From Marinobacter orientalis (GTDB lineage Bacteria; Pseudomonadota; Gammaproteobacteria; Pseudomonadales; Oleiphilaceae), in assembly GCF_004792665.1 (NCBI RefSeq), contig NZ_SRZX01000006.1, positions 1-64,000 on the forward strand: DNA of 64,000 nt. The letters run 5' to 3'. The translations under genes and the position numbers were made by a program. The notes beneath the pieces are model-generated. The model worked only from the letters and a program-made list of their open reading frames with translations, was not told where the DNA came from and made no database searches. This document shows positions 44,097-54,126 of the stretch, one piece after another (within the stretch, counting starts at the first letter, position 1; each line of letters begins with the position of its first letter).

Positions 44097-44977
44097 TGAA
44101 AGATCCCCGCCGCAATCTCGATCGCATCCCCAGGGAAAATCTCACCGCCTATGAGCGCTGGGAACTGCCGTTGCTGGATGCCCGGGGCAACGAAGTTGTC
44201 CAGGAAGAGGAGCGTGAGGTAAAGCCCCTGACCGCTGCCGACATCGACGAAATCCGGCAGGCTGCTCATGAAGACGGGCATACGGAAGGTCGGGAAGCGG
44301 GATATCAGGCCGGTTTTGATGAGGGTCGGGACAAAGGGTATCAGGAAGGGTATGAGGCAGGTCTGGCAGAAGGCCGCGAGCGGGGAAGCGAACTGGGTCT
44401 GGCGGAAACCCGCAAGGAAGTGGACACCAAGCTGGACCGGCTGGAGCATTTGCTGGGCGAATTGCTGATTCCCATCCAGCGCCACGAAGACGAAGTGGAA
44501 ATCGCCCTGATGAACCTGACTACGGCGCTTGCCCGTGCTGTGGTGTTTCGCGAGCTGTCGCTGGACTCGTCCCATATCGCTGAAGTAGTCCGTCGCGCCA
44601 TGGCGTCGCTGCCTTCAACGACCGAAAACGTGCGCATTCATATCCATCCTGACGATTATCAGTGGGTCAGCGAGATTGCCGGGAAGTTCGAGGCAGTCAC
44701 GTCCATTTTGGAAGATGCGGCAGTTCTGCGGGGTGGCTGTAAGCTGGAAACCCGCCACAGCCTGGTGGACTTCACCGTGGAAAAGCGGTTCCAGAAAGCC
44801 GTTCAGGGGATGCTGGACAAACAGCTGGATACCGAAAAAACCGGTGAGGCCGAAGAAATCGATGCCATGATGAGCGACCTCACCGACTTCCAGCATGGCG
44901 TACTTGATTCCGGCGAGGACAGGGATGCAGGCAAAGGCAAAGGTGAGGGAGAGGGCGATGACGGCACATCTGGCTGA
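44096..44977 (+). CDS. fliH: flagellar export apparatus protein FliH
   Basis: This 293-residue protein regulates the FliI ATPase and links it to the C-ring. It has the family's central run of GxxxG repeats ([19 protein letters not shown] and onward, about 64-100), which form a long helix, followed by a V/F-type ATPase subunit E-like C-terminal domain. ATG 44096 overlaps the fliG stop by one base. The C-terminus is acidic and Gly-rich, and the fliI start lies 20 bp inside it. Confidence 0.92.
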   Translation: MKDPRRNLDRIPRENLTAYERWELPLLDARGNEVVQEEEREVKPLTAADIDEIRQAAHEDGHTEGREAGYQAGFDEGRDKGYQEGYEAGLAEGRERGSELGLAETRKEVDTKLDRLEHLLGELLIPIQRHEDEVEIALMNLTTALARAVVFRELSLDSSHIAEVVRRAMASLPSTTENVRIHIHPDDYQWVSEIAGKFEAVTSILEDAAVLRGGCKLETRHSLVDFTVEKRFQKAVQGMLDKQLDTEKTGEAEEIDAMMSDLTDFQHGVLDSGEDRDAGKGKGEGEGDDGTSG

Positions 44978-46340
44978 ACGCCTCGCAAGATTGCAGTCCT
45001 GTTTCACCGAAGCACCACAACCGGAACTTTCCGGCCGGCTGACGCGGATGGTCGGCCTCACCCTTGAGTGTGTGGGTTGTCCCATGGTGGTGGGTGACCG
45101 CTGCGTGATTACCGGGCAGGGTGCCGGCACCGTGGAAGCGGAGGTGGTGGGTTTTGAGGATGATCGCGTCTATCTCATGCCGCTGACCGCCATTGAAGGA
45201 TTGCGTCCCGGGGCCAGAGTGGTGCCGTTATCGGCCGCCAGCCGGGTGCCGGTCGGACCAGAACTGCTGGGGCGGGTGGTGAACGGTAACGGCGAGCCGC
45301 TTGATGGCAAGGGGCCGTTGCAGGCAGAAGCCCGCGTGTCGCTGAGTGGCGATATCATCAACCCGCTGGACCGGGCCCCGGTTCGCCAGTCCATGGATGT
45401 GGGCATACGGGCAATCAATGCGTTGATGACGGTGGGTCAGGGGCAGCGCCTGGGGCTGTTCGCCGGCAGTGGTGTCGGCAAAAGTGTGTTGCTGGGCATG
45501 ATGACCCGTTTTACCGACGCGGATATAACCGTGGTCGGGCTGATCGGTGAGCGCGGCCGCGAGGTAAAGGAATTTATTGAGGATATTCTGGGAGATGAGG
45601 GCCTGGATCGCTCCGTGGTGGTGGCCTCTCCCGCCGACGACTCGCCACTGATGCGGCTGCGCGCCGCCATGCTGACTACCCGAATTGCGGAGTATTATCG
45701 GGATCAGGGTAAGCGGGTGCTGTTGTTGATGGACTCCCTCACCCGCTATGCCCAGGCCCAGCGTGAAATTGCGCTTGCGGTGGGCGAGCCGCCTGCCACC
45801 AAGGGCTACCCGCCCTCGGTGTTCGCAAAGTTGCCACAACTGGTGGAAAGAACCGGCAATGGTCGCCCCGGTGGTGGCTCGATAACCGCGTTCTATACCG
45901 TGCTGACGGAAGGTGACGATCAGCAGGACCCCATTGCCGATGCCGCAAGGGCCATTCTGGACGGTCACATTGTGCTGTCCCGCCGGCTGGCGGAAGAGGG
46001 ACACTATCCCGCCATCGATGTCGAGGCGTCGATCAGCCGCGTCATGCCCCAGGTAACGCAGCCAGAGCACTTCGCCCGCGCCCAGCGTTTCAAACAGGTC
46101 TACTCCCGCTACCAGCAGGCCCGGGATCTGATCAGCGTTGGCGCCTACGTGAAGGGGTCGGATCCGGAAACCGATTTTGCCATTGCCCACATCGCCAACA
46201 TGGGGCAGTTTCTGCAACAGGGGTTGAATGAAAGCGCCCCCCTTGAGGAAAGTATCCAGCAACTGCTGGCGGTAGTGCCGGAAAGGCGCTCGCCCGACCG
46301 CGCCAAAATCCCGCCATCCGTTGCCCGGGGGAATAACTGA
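44958..46340 (+). CDS. fliI: flagellum-specific ATPase FliI
   Basis: This 460-residue F1-beta-like ATPase powers type III flagellar export. Walker A is [11 protein letters not shown] (ends about residue 176), Walker [18 protein letters not shown], plus the family sequence [15 protein letters not shown]. The frame is open from 44895, but ATG 44958 is preceded by GAGGG and starts the family N-terminus. It overlaps fliH by 20 bp at its start and fliJ by one base at its stop. Confidence 0.97.
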   Translation: MTAHLAERLARLQSCFTEAPQPELSGRLTRMVGLTLECVGCPMVVGDRCVITGQGAGTVEAEVVGFEDDRVYLMPLTAIEGLRPGARVVPLSAASRVPVGPELLGRVVNGNGEPLDGKGPLQAEARVSLSGDIINPLDRAPVRQSMDVGIRAINALMTVGQGQRLGLFAGSGVGKSVLLGMMTRFTDADITVVGLIGERGREVKEFIEDILGDEGLDRSVVVASPADDSPLMRLRAAMLTTRIAEYYRDQGKRVLLLMDSLTRYAQAQREIALAVGEPPATKGYPPSVFAKLPQLVERTGNGRPGGGSITAFYTVLTEGDDQQDPIADAARAILDGHIVLSRRLAEEGHYPAIDVEASISRVMPQVTQPEHFARAQRFKQVYSRYQQARDLISVGAYVKGSDPETDFAIAHIANMGQFLQQGLNESAPLEESIQQLLAVVPERRSPDRAKIPPSVARGNN

Positions 46341-46780
46341 TGTTGCGATCACAGCGTCTGGCAGTGGTACTGACACTTGAGGAGCGCAAGGAAAAAACCG
46401 CTCTTGAAAAAATGGCGGAGGCCGGGCAACACTACGAGGCCCAGCGCCAACAGATAGAAAACCTGGAGCGTTACCAGAAGGAGTACCGGGACCAGATACG
46501 AAGTAATCAGCAGGGCGTGGTGCCAGTCGCCAGGCTACAGGGCTGGCAGGCTTTCATCGCTCAACTGGATCAGGTGATTGGCCAGCAACAGAAACTGCTT
46601 GAGCAGGCGGAAGACCGGCTTCGGGTGCGCAGGGAGGAGTGGCAACAGGCCTGGGAACGGCGCCGTGGGATGGAAAAGTATATTGAAACCTGCCGCCGGC
46701 AGGAGCAGCGGGAGCAGGACCTGAGGGAACAGAAACAGATGGACGAGGCCGCCGGGCGACTTCTGTCAAGGCGACGCTAA
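46340..46780 (+). CDS. fliJ: flagellar export protein FliJ
   Basis: This 146-residue, almost wholly helical, Gln/Glu/Arg-rich protein forms a coiled coil like the gamma subunit of F1-ATPase. It sits in the FliI ring and helps escort export chaperones. Its ATG overlaps the fliI stop. It is the last gene of the fliE-fliJ unit; the STAS gene follows after a gap of about 125 bp. Confidence 0.9.
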   Translation: MLRSQRLAVVLTLEERKEKTALEKMAEAGQHYEAQRQQIENLERYQKEYRDQIRSNQQGVVPVARLQGWQAFIAQLDQVIGQQQKLLEQAEDRLRVRREEWQQAWERRRGMEKYIETCRRQEQREQDLREQKQMDEAAGRLLSRRR

Positions 46781-46904
46781 AAGGTGTGGCTGAGATATGT
46801 AATACGGAGGCAAATCCGGTATGGTGGACTATCCTTTAATGCAGGATGCCCCCGAGGCTTACGCTGTTCCCTGTTACACTCTCGCAATTCATGGAGGCTC
46901 CGTA

Positions 46905-47210
46905 ATGCCGATTCAGACGCATCGCAGTGAGGACGGTAAGACCCTGACCATAAAAATCGAGGGTCGCTTCGACTTCAGTACCCATCAGGCCTTTCGTGAT
47001 GCCTATGAACATGGTGATGAAAACGTAACGAACTTTGTGGTGGACCTTTCCGACACGACCTACCTCGACAGCTCGGCGCTGGGTATGCTGCTGTTGCTCA
47101 GAGATTACGCAGGTGGTGACAGTGCGAAAATCCGCATCGAAAACTGCAACAGCGACGTGCGCCGTATACTGTCCATATCCAATTTCGATCAGTTGTTTTC
47201 GATTCGCTGA
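46905..47210 (+). CDS. STAS-domain anti-sigma factor antagonist
   Basis: This 101-residue single STAS domain contains the phospho-acceptor motif LDSSALGML (Ser56/Ser57), as in SpoIIAA/RsbV. The ATG at 46905 has GGAGG at 46893-46897 and is preferred over the longer upstream frame. It should be phosphorylated by a HATPase kinase and dephosphorylated by a PP2C phosphatase; the next gene encodes one protein with both domains, which strongly suggests that it is the partner. It sits inside the flagellar cluster, so a link to an anti-sigma factor such as FlgM is possible but not shown. Confidence 0.88.
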   Translation: MPIQTHRSEDGKTLTIKIEGRFDFSTHQAFRDAYEHGDENVTNFVVDLSDTTYLDSSALGMLLLLRDYAGGDSAKIRIENCNSDVRRILSISNFDQLFSIR

Positions 47211-47242
47211 ATCACCACATCGCAGGGCTGCGGAGGTTCGCC

Positions 47243-48970
47243 GTGGATCATTCACTCTCGGACAGTCGGCCGCTGAGAATTCTGATTGCCGACGATAGTG
47301 ACAGTGACCGTCTGATTCTCAAAACCCTTCTCCGCCGTCTTGGCCATGAGGTTGAAGACGCAAAAAATGGTAAGGACGCTGTCGATATTTTCCGCCGGTC
47401 CGGCGCAGACATCGTGCTGCTGGATGCATTGATGCCGGTTATGGACGGAATGGAGGCCGCCCATCACATCAAGGCTCTGGCCGGAGAGCGTCTGGTACCG
47501 CTTATCTTTATGACCTCCCTGTCCGATGCCGACGCACTGGCCCGCTGTCTGGAAGCCGGTGGTGACGATTTTCTGACGAAGCCCTACAACCGCGTCATCA
47601 TTGAAGCGAAGATCAATGCGTTCAACCGCATGAGGCTGATGCACCGGACCCTGAGCCAGCATCGCGATCTGATCCACGACCGCAACCGCCAGCTTCTTGA
47701 AGAACAGGAAGTTGCCAAGCGGGTATTCGATAATGTCGCCCACACCGGCTGTCTGAACGCGCCGAATATTCGCTATCACGCCTCTCCCATGTCCATTTTT
47801 AACGGCGACGTTCTCTTCGCCTGTCCGCGCCCCGCGGGGGGCATGCAGATACTGGTTGGCGACTTTACCGGCCATGGACTGCCTGCCGCAGTCGGTGCCT
47901 TGCCGGTGGCCGAGATTTTCTACGGCATGACCAGCAAGGGCTTCAGCGGCAGCGACGTGCTGCGGGAGATCAACCAGAAGCTGGTGCGGATCCTGCCTAC
48001 CGGAATGTTTTGTTGCGCAGCGATGATTCAGGCAGATTTTCACCTCAATCAGTTGCAGGTATGGAACGGAGGGCTGCCGGATGGCGTCCTGATAAGAAAG
48101 GATGGAATGTTTGAGAGCATTGTATCCCGGCATCTGCCGCTGGGTGTGCTTGGCGCTGCGCGTTTCGATGCCCGAACGGAGGTGTTTCGCACCGAGCCGG
48201 GGGATACTCTGCTGATGATGACCGATGGTGTTATGGAAGCCGAGAATCAATACGGCGAAATGTACGGGGAAGAACGTCTGAAGCAGTCGCTTGATGACAG
48301 CGGCAGTGGCGGTTCAGCTTTCGACGCGGTGATGGCGGGCATTAATGCGTTCACCGGCAGGCAACCTGAGCAGGATGACGTAACCTTGCTGTCTTTGCAG
48401 ATGGTGAAGGAGGCCGAGCTGGTCGGGGTGTCGGACCGGCTACCGCAGTCGGCACTGGAAGGTCCCGCGGAATGGCACTGTGTTTATGAGATCCGTGACC
48501 GTTCGCTGGCACAGTTCAACCCGCTGCCATTGCTGCTCCATATCTGTATGGAGGTGCCGGGATTGCGCCGCAAGAGTGGCGAGATCTACACATTGTTATC
48601 AGAGCTTTATACCAATGCCCTGGAGCACGGTGTATTGGGCCTGTCTTCGCACTGGAAGGCAACGCCCGAGGGGTTCGGTCGCTATTATGCCGAGCGGGAG
48701 CGGCGTTTGAAGTCGGTATCGGAGCACTATGTCCGGTTTACCCTGACCCATACCACGACTGACCGGGGCGGCCAGCTAACCATCGTGTGCGAAGACAGTG
48801 GCAGTGGATTCGATTATCTTGATCCGTTCACTGTCACTGACGAGGGTGGTTATTCCGGACGGGGGCTGATGCTGCTACGCAAGCTGGGGCACTCCCTCAA
48901 CTTCCGGGAACAGGGCACCCGGGCGGAAATCGTATACGACTGGGATTTTTCTGAGGTCGCTGCCCGGTAG
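47243..48970 (+). CDS. response regulator with PP2C (SpoIIE) phosphatase and HATPase kinase domains
   Basis: This 575-residue protein joins three domains. The receiver has phospho-acceptor Asp61 and Lys113. The SpoIIE-type PP2C phosphatase has GDFTGHG (206-212), TDGVMEAE (328-335) and the metal aspartates QDDVT (around 378). The C-terminal HATPase has its N-box ELYTNALEHG (454-463) and G-box DSGSGFD. This is the layout of Pseudomonas HsbR. It may act as both kinase and phosphatase on the STAS protein encoded just upstream, switched by phosphorylation of the receiver. GTG start with GGAGG seven bases before. Confidence 0.9.
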   Translation: MDHSLSDSRPLRILIADDSDSDRLILKTLLRRLGHEVEDAKNGKDAVDIFRRSGADIVLLDALMPVMDGMEAAHHIKALAGERLVPLIFMTSLSDADALARCLEAGGDDFLTKPYNRVIIEAKINAFNRMRLMHRTLSQHRDLIHDRNRQLLEEQEVAKRVFDNVAHTGCLNAPNIRYHASPMSIFNGDVLFACPRPAGGMQILVGDFTGHGLPAAVGALPVAEIFYGMTSKGFSGSDVLREINQKLVRILPTGMFCCAAMIQADFHLNQLQVWNGGLPDGVLIRKDGMFESIVSRHLPLGVLGAARFDARTEVFRTEPGDTLLMMTDGVMEAENQYGEMYGEERLKQSLDDSGSGGSAFDAVMAGINAFTGRQPEQDDVTLLSLQMVKEAELVGVSDRLPQSALEGPAEWHCVYEIRDRSLAQFNPLPLLLHICMEVPGLRRKSGEIYTLLSELYTNALEHGVLGLSSHWKATPEGFGRYYAERERRLKSVSEHYVRFTLTHTTTDRGGQLTIVCEDSGSGFDYLDPFTVTDEGGYSGRGLMLLRKLGHSLNFREQGTRAEIVYDWDFSEVAAR

Positions 48971-49002
48971 GGCAGTACCAACACATAAAAAGGGAGTTGG
49001 CC

Positions 49003-49347
49003 ATGACAGACAAGCCACACCTTGACCAGGAAGCACTGGCCGAGTTGCAGGATGTGATGGAGGATGAGTTCGATATCCTGATCAACACTTACATCATGGA
49101 TTCCTCCGATCGCATCGCTCACCTGCGTTCGGCCCTGGAACAGGAGGACGCGGACAGGTTTTCCAGGTCCGCACACAGCTTCAAGGGCAGTTGCATCAAT
49201 ATTGGCGCGCCCAGGTTGGGCGAACTCTGCTCTGAGGCTGAAAAGGCCGGGCGTAGCAACCGCCTGAGTGAAGCCGCTGTCATGGTCGAAGCCATTGAAA
49301 ACGAATTCCGGCAGGTAGAGGACAGTCTCCGACGGTTTCTGGAATAG
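49003..49347 (+). CDS. Hpt-domain histidine phosphotransfer protein
   Basis: This 114-residue stand-alone Hpt protein has its active histidine at His58 (SAHSFKGSC). ATG 49003 has GGGAG (48992-48996) six bases upstream; an in-frame TTG at 48997 is less likely. It follows the REC-PP2C-kinase gene by 32 bp, so it may pass phosphate to that receiver. The hybrid sensor kinase that would feed it is not in the window. Confidence 0.88.
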   Translation: MTDKPHLDQEALAELQDVMEDEFDILINTYIMDSSDRIAHLRSALEQEDADRFSRSAHSFKGSCINIGAPRLGELCSEAEKAGRSNRLSEAAVMVEAIENEFRQVEDSLRRFLE

Positions 49348-49377
49348 CAATACAGAATGACACCGCTGTTGCCCGGA

Positions 49378-49394
49378 ATGGCATCGCTTTTGCT
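49378..49394 (+). promoter_or_regulatory. sigma54 promoter of fliK
   Basis: ATGGCATCGCTTTTGCT has GG (49380-49381) and GC (49392-49393) ten bases apart and a perfect TTTTGCT -12 region, with three mismatches in the -24 half. It lies just after the Hpt stop, about 60 bp before fliK. Confidence 0.7.
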
Positions 49395-49454
49395 AAATAC
49401 TCTGGTAGCGCAGAAAAATGCGCTCCGATCAGCAAAAAGCGGCAAGAGGTTGCC

Positions 49455-50633
49455 ATGTCCCAAATGGTTCTTCCCCAGACATCCCCGCAGGGGCCGCAGT
49501 CCGATAAGGGCGTAAAGCCGGCTCCGGGCGGCCGTGAAAAAAACGGTGACAGTGATTTTGATACTGTTTCCCGTTCCGAGCAGCAGCGGCTCGACCAGAA
49601 ACAGACCGAAAAACGGGAGCAGGCGCATACTGACGAGAATGCCCGTAACGAGGCGGCGCGCCCGGAAAAGAGCAGCGACAGCCGCGCGGATGATCACAAG
49701 CAAGCCACCGCGGCAACGGCAACCGGCAACAACGGCGACAGTGCCGGGGCCGAAGAGGTCATTCGGCAAGGCAATACTGATGAGACATTGCCGGAAGAGG
49801 GCATGCCACTGACCTTTGCCGGCCTTCAGGCTTTATTGATGCCGGCCAGCGGCATTGATGGCGGTACTCTGCCGTCAGCGCCAGGGCCAAACGGGGGCCA
49901 GGCCGGCGCTAATGGCGTAATGCCGGGGATGCAGGCGTTTGCCGGAATCATGCCGGGACTGCCTGGCGCAGCCGGCAGTAAACCCGGCCAGGGGGCGCAG
50001 GGTGCCGGGACAGGAGCCGGGATGGCCCTGACCGAAGCGCTGATGTCTGGCGTCGCTGCTGACACCAGCCGTACCCAGGAAACACCGCCGGTTCAGGGGG
50101 GCATTCGGTTTCAGGCAGCGGCAGAACTGGCCAGCCAGCAGCTGACCGGTCCCGACACTGCAAAGCTGCCAGCTGACGTAGCTGCCTTGCGGGGGTATAC
50201 CACTTCCATCGATGTACCGGTCAATCATGCGGAGTGGGGCGACAAGCTGGTTGGCAAGCTGACCTGGCTGACGGCGCGCAATATGTCTGTCGCGGAAATA
50301 CATCTGACACCACCGGATATGGGACCTATGGAAGTGCGCGTCCAGGTTCAGCAGGAACAGGCCAATATCACCGTGCATTCGGCCAACCCGGCTGTACGGG
50401 ACCAGCTGGAACTTCACAGCCATCGCCTCCGGGATATGTTGAACGAGCAGGGGCTGTCTCTTGAACAGTTCGATGTATCCGACTCCCCGCAGCAACAGGC
50501 AGGGGAGAACGGCGCCGATGAAAATAACGGGAAAGGCAGCGGTGCTTTGGCAGACACGGGCGGCCAGGATCAGGACCTGCAACCCGATTCCCTGGATCTG
50601 ACCTGGAAAGGCGAAGTTGATATCTTTGCCTGA
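49455..50633 (+). CDS. fliK: flagellar hook-length control protein FliK
   Basis: This 392-residue protein has a long low-complexity, Gln/Gly/Ala/charged N-terminal half expected of an exported molecular ruler, and the conserved C-terminal FliK domain (about 275-345) containing LTPPDMGPMEVRVQVQQEQ and LRDMLNEQGLSL, which switches FlhB specificity. Length is normal. It lies behind its own sigma54 promoter and stands apart from fliL by 155 bp. Confidence 0.9.
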   Translation: MSQMVLPQTSPQGPQSDKGVKPAPGGREKNGDSDFDTVSRSEQQRLDQKQTEKREQAHTDENARNEAARPEKSSDSRADDHKQATAATATGNNGDSAGAEEVIRQGNTDETLPEEGMPLTFAGLQALLMPASGIDGGTLPSAPGPNGGQAGANGVMPGMQAFAGIMPGLPGAAGSKPGQGAQGAGTGAGMALTEALMSGVAADTSRTQETPPVQGGIRFQAAAELASQQLTGPDTAKLPADVAALRGYTTSIDVPVNHAEWGDKLVGKLTWLTARNMSVAEIHLTPPDMGPMEVRVQVQQEQANITVHSANPAVRDQLELHSHRLRDMLNEQGLSLEQFDVSDSPQQQAGENGADENNGKGSGALADTGGQDQDLQPDSLDLTWKGEVDIFA

Positions 50634-50720
50634 GCGAATTTGCTTCCCGCGTAATTCTTCTTTTGCCCATCCTCCGCAGCAACGCTAGACTGCTCTCCGG
50701 ATAAGGAGGATGGGGGAAAC

Positions 50721-50737
50721 CTGGCCCGTCCTTTGCT
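50721..50737 (+). promoter_or_regulatory. sigma54 promoter of the fliLMNOPQR operon
   Basis: CTGGCCCGTCCTTTGCT has GG (50723-50724) and GC (50735-50736) ten bases apart with two mismatches to consensus, about 52 bp before fliL. Confidence 0.8.
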
Positions 50738-50788
50738 TATATCTTCATATAAACTGTCCGGTTGACGGATTTCTGGCAGAAGCACGTT

Positions 50789-51298
50789 ATGGCTGAAGAT
50801 AATGCGCCCGCGGCGGCGCCGGCAAAGAAAGGCAGACTCAAGCTTGTTTTACTGCTGGTACTGGTAGTTATTCTGGCTATCGGGCTTTCTGTGGCCGGAA
50901 CAATGTGGTTCCTGGGGGGAAGCATTCCCGGACTCACGGGTGGTGACGAGAAAGTGGAGACGGAGCAGGCCGAGGTCTTTGTCCCCAGCACCTATACCGT
51001 GTTGCAAAAGGCGCTGGTCACAACAGTACAGGCTGAGGGTCGGCAGCGTTACGCGCAGGCTCATCTTGCTTTCGAAGCGGATAATCCGCAGGCGTTGGCG
51101 GCCGCCCGCCAGCACATGCCATTGTTGCGCAGCCGGCTGATCGGTGTGCTGGGGGACCGGAATTTTGATGAGTTGCAGACACCCGAAGGCCGGCAGGCGC
51201 TGGCCGCTGATATGCTGATGGCGGTCAACAGCGCTCTCGAACAGGAGGGAGAGCCTCCGTTGCTACGGGTGCTGTTCAGGAATTTTGTCGTTCAATAA
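50789..51298 (+). CDS. fliL: flagellar basal body-associated protein FliL
   Basis: This 169-residue protein has one membrane span near the N-terminus (about 15-38) and the periplasmic FliL domain (YTVLQKALVTTVQAEGRQRYAQAHLAF through LLRVLFRNFVVQ) that forms rings around stator units. The start at ATG 50789 gives a normal length; the frame is open nine codons further up. First gene of the fliLMNOPQR unit. Confidence 0.93.
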   Translation: MAEDNAPAAAPAKKGRLKLVLLLVLVVILAIGLSVAGTMWFLGGSIPGLTGGDEKVETEQAEVFVPSTYTVLQKALVTTVQAEGRQRYAQAHLAFEADNPQALAAARQHMPLLRSRLIGVLGDRNFDELQTPEGRQALAADMLMAVNSALEQEGEPPLLRVLFRNFVVQ

Positions 51299-51355
51299 CT
51301 GCAACAGATAGCGCAATACAGCCCGGCCAGGGCGGACACGGGGGCAGAGAAACGT

Positions 51356-52357
51356 ATGCAGGACTTACTGTCACAGGACGAAATCGACGCGCTCCTCCAC
51401 GGTGTGGACGACGGCGATATCGATACCTACGAGGAAGCCGACGAAGCCGGTATCAAGTCCTACGATCTCGCCAGCCAGGATCGTATCGTCCGTGGCCGGA
51501 TGCCAACGCTTGAAATGATCAACGAGCGTTTTGCCCGTTATACCCGCATCAGTCTTTTCAATCTGTTGCGTCGCAATGCCGATGTGTCCACCGGTGGTGT
51601 TCAGATCATGAAGTTCGGGGAATACATCCACACCCTGTATGTGCCCACCAGCCTGAACCTTTGCAAGGTTCGCCCACTTCGGGGCACCTCGCTGTTTGTG
51701 CTTGATGCCAAGCTGGTGTTCAAACTGGTGGACAACTTCTTTGGCGGCGAGGGCCGCCACGCCAAGATCGAGGGCCGCGAATTCACGCCCACGGAAACCC
51801 GCATCGTGCAGATGGTGCTGGACCAGGTTTTCCACGACATGCGGGAAGCCTGGCATGCCGTGCTGAAGGTGGATTTCGAGTACCTCAGCTCCGAGGTGAA
51901 CCCGGCCATGGCCAACATTGTCAGCCCCAGCGAGGTGGTGGTGGTCAGCACCTTCCATATCGAACTGGATGGCGGTGGCGGAGAGCTGCACATGGCGCTG
52001 CCTTACTCGATGATCGAGCCGATCCGGGATGTGCTGGACGCGGGTGTCCAGAGTGATATTGATGATGTCGACGAGCGCTGGGTCAGCGCTCTCCAGGAGG
52101 ACATCAAGGAAGTCAACGTTCCCATCAATACCACGGTGTGCAGGCGCCGCATTTCCCTGCGCGAGATTGCCAAGCTGAAAGAGGGTGACATTATCCCGGT
52201 GGAAATCCCCGAGTTACTGACCCTGACTGCCAACGGCATCCCCATCTACAAAGCCACGATGGGCACCCGCGATGGCAAGCTGGCACTGAGAATTCATGAG
52301 CGGGCAACCGTGCCCAAGCTGAAAAAGCAACTGAAGGTGGGACGCAGCAATGGCTGA
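51356..52357 (+). CDS. fliM: flagellar motor switch protein FliM
   Basis: This 333-residue C-ring protein has an N-terminal CheY-binding peptide (DLLSQDEIDALLHGV), the CheC-like middle domain and a C-terminal SpoA/FliN-like domain (about 250-325). Full length, with the GGVQIMKFGEY and LPYSMIEPIRD family signatures. Its stop overlaps the fliN start by eight bases. Confidence 0.98.
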   Translation: MQDLLSQDEIDALLHGVDDGDIDTYEEADEAGIKSYDLASQDRIVRGRMPTLEMINERFARYTRISLFNLLRRNADVSTGGVQIMKFGEYIHTLYVPTSLNLCKVRPLRGTSLFVLDAKLVFKLVDNFFGGEGRHAKIEGREFTPTETRIVQMVLDQVFHDMREAWHAVLKVDFEYLSSEVNPAMANIVSPSEVVVVSTFHIELDGGGGELHMALPYSMIEPIRDVLDAGVQSDIDDVDERWVSALQEDIKEVNVPINTTVCRRRISLREIAKLKEGDIIPVEIPELLTLTANGIPIYKATMGTRDGKLALRIHERATVPKLKKQLKVGRSNG

Positions 52358-52865
52358 TGACGACAAGAAAAACGGGCAGGAGCTCAGTGAGGACGAGAAG
52401 CTCGCTGCCGAGTGGGAATCTGCCATGGAAGAATCTGGCGATGCCGACGACGATCGCGAGGATGAATGGGCGGCTGCAATGGCGGAAGCCGGTGAAACCG
52501 ATGACGGCGATGAGTCCAGTGGTGGTAGCAGGGACAATGTCCGTGCCGCGCCCATGGAAGAATTTCCGGAAGGATCGAACTTCACTCAGGGCACCGGCCC
52601 GGCGCCGGATCTGGACGTTATTCTCGATATTCCGGTCGTTATTTCCATGGAAGTTGGCAACACCCAGATTCCGATTCGCAACCTGTTGCAGCTGAACCAG
52701 GGCTCGGTGATTGAACTGGACCGTCTGGCGGGCGAGCCGCTGGATGTGCTGGTTAACGGAACTCTTATTGCCCATGGCGAGGTGGTGATGGTCAACGAAA
52801 AGTTCGGCATCCGCCTGACGGACGTGATCAGCCCCGGCGAACGCATCAAGCGGTTGCAGAAGTGA
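52350..52865 (+). CDS. fliN: flagellar motor switch protein FliN
   Basis: This 171-residue protein has a long acidic, low-complexity N-terminus (about 1-85) followed by the SpoA domain (LDVILDIPVVISMEVGNTQIPIRNLLQ and GEVVMVNEKFGIRLTDV). It forms the base of the C-ring. ATG 52350 overlaps the fliM stop, so the two are coupled. Confidence 0.97.
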   Translation: MADDDKKNGQELSEDEKLAAEWESAMEESGDADDDREDEWAAAMAEAGETDDGDESSGGSRDNVRAAPMEEFPEGSNFTQGTGPAPDLDVILDIPVVISMEVGNTQIPIRNLLQLNQGSVIELDRLAGEPLDVLVNGTLIAHGEVVMVNEKFGIRLTDVISPGERIKRLQK

Positions 52866-52866
52866 T

Positions 52867-53346
52867 ATGGCGTTGCTATCCGGTCTCCTGATGCGCAACA
52901 CGGTTACCGCGCTTTTGCTGACGCTGCTGGTACCGGCCCTGGCAACAGCCCAGGAGCAGGAAACCCCCGCGCAGGAAGTGACATCAGCACCCGATACCCT
53001 GATCACCATGCTGACCCTGGGTGTCGGCCTGCTGGCGGTGCTCGCCCTTATTTTCGGTTGTGCCTGGATAGTGCGGCGCATGGGCGGAATGACCGGAGGC
53101 AATAGCCGCGCCATCAAGGTGGTCTCGGTGATGGCCATGGGGACACGGGAGCGGGTAGCACTGATCGAAGTAGGCGGTACCCAGATACTGGTAGGTGTCA
53201 CTCCCTCCACAATCCGCACTCTCCATGTATTCGACGAACCCGTAGTCAGCGCCGGTGATCCTGTATCCGGTGATTTTGCCCGCAAGCTACAGGGTATGAT
53301 CGGCAAGTCCTGGGGCTCCGGGCCTTCATCGAAGGAAGATTCCTGA
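52867..53346 (+). CDS. fliO: flagellar biosynthetic protein FliO
   Basis: This 159-residue membrane protein has a signal-like N-terminal segment (about 9-28), one transmembrane segment (about 45-66) and a short cytosolic domain with the family motif [22 protein letters not shown]. It stabilises FliP assembly in the export gate. Spacing of one base on each side places it within the fliLMNOPQR operon. Confidence 0.9.
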   Translation: MALLSGLLMRNTVTALLLTLLVPALATAQEQETPAQEVTSAPDTLITMLTLGVGLLAVLALIFGCAWIVRRMGGMTGGNSRAIKVVSVMAMGTRERVALIEVGGTQILVGVTPSTIRTLHVFDEPVVSAGDPVSGDFARKLQGMIGKSWGSGPSSKEDS

Positions 53347-53347
53347 G

Positions 53348-54112
53348 ATGTTGGCGCATGTGTCGGGGCGGGGCCTGGCGTTACTGGTACTTGTGTTTCT
53401 CACCACCTGGGCGCCAGCCACGCTGGCGGATATTCCGGGTATTCCCGCCTTTACGGTAACGCCGGGAGAGGAAGAGGGCGTCCAGGAATACTCGGTATCG
53501 TTGCAGATCCTGGCGCTGATGACCGCGCTGACCTTCCTGCCTGCGATGCTGATGATGATGACTTCGTTTACCCGCATCATCGTGGTGTTTGCGATACTGC
53601 GCCAGGCCCTTGGCCTGCAGTCCACGCCGTCCAACCAGATCCTTCTGGGCCTGACACTCTTTCTCACGATTTTCATCATGAAGCCGGTTCTGGAAGAGGT
53701 GAACGAAGTGGCCCTTCAGCCCTATATGCAGGAGGAGCTGTCTTCGCTGGAAGCCGTGGAACAGGCCAGTCAGCCGTTCCGCGACTTCATGCTGGCCCAG
53801 ACACGGGAGAGCGACCTGGGGCTGTTCATGCGGATTGCCGATGAGCAATACGACTCCGCCGAGGACGTCTCTTTCTGGGTGCTTTTGCCGGCCTTCGTGA
53901 CCAGCGAGCTGAAAACCGCCTTCCAGATCGGTTTCATTCTGTTCATTCCGTTTCTCATTATCGACATGGTGGTCGCCAGCGTGCTGATGGCCATGGGTAT
54001 GATGATGCTGTCGCCGATCATCATATCGCTGCCGTTCAAAATCATGCTGTTTGTACTGGTAGACGGCTGGGCGCTGATCATGGGCACCCTCGCCGCCAGT
54101 TACGGGATATAG
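53348..54112 (+). CDS. fliP: flagellar export gate protein FliP
   Basis: This 254-residue protein has a cleavable signal peptide (to about ALA-D, residue 27), four membrane spans and the family signatures [21 protein letters not shown] and [25 protein letters not shown]. Five FliP with FliQ and FliR form the export pore. Full length. Confidence 0.98.
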   Translation: MLAHVSGRGLALLVLVFLTTWAPATLADIPGIPAFTVTPGEEEGVQEYSVSLQILALMTALTFLPAMLMMMTSFTRIIVVFAILRQALGLQSTPSNQILLGLTLFLTIFIMKPVLEEVNEVALQPYMQEELSSLEAVEQASQPFRDFMLAQTRESDLGLFMRIADEQYDSAEDVSFWVLLPAFVTSELKTAFQIGFILFIPFLIIDMVVASVLMAMGMMMLSPIIISLPFKIMLFVLVDGWALIMGTLAASYGI

Positions 54113-54126
54113 GGGGGTATGCACCC

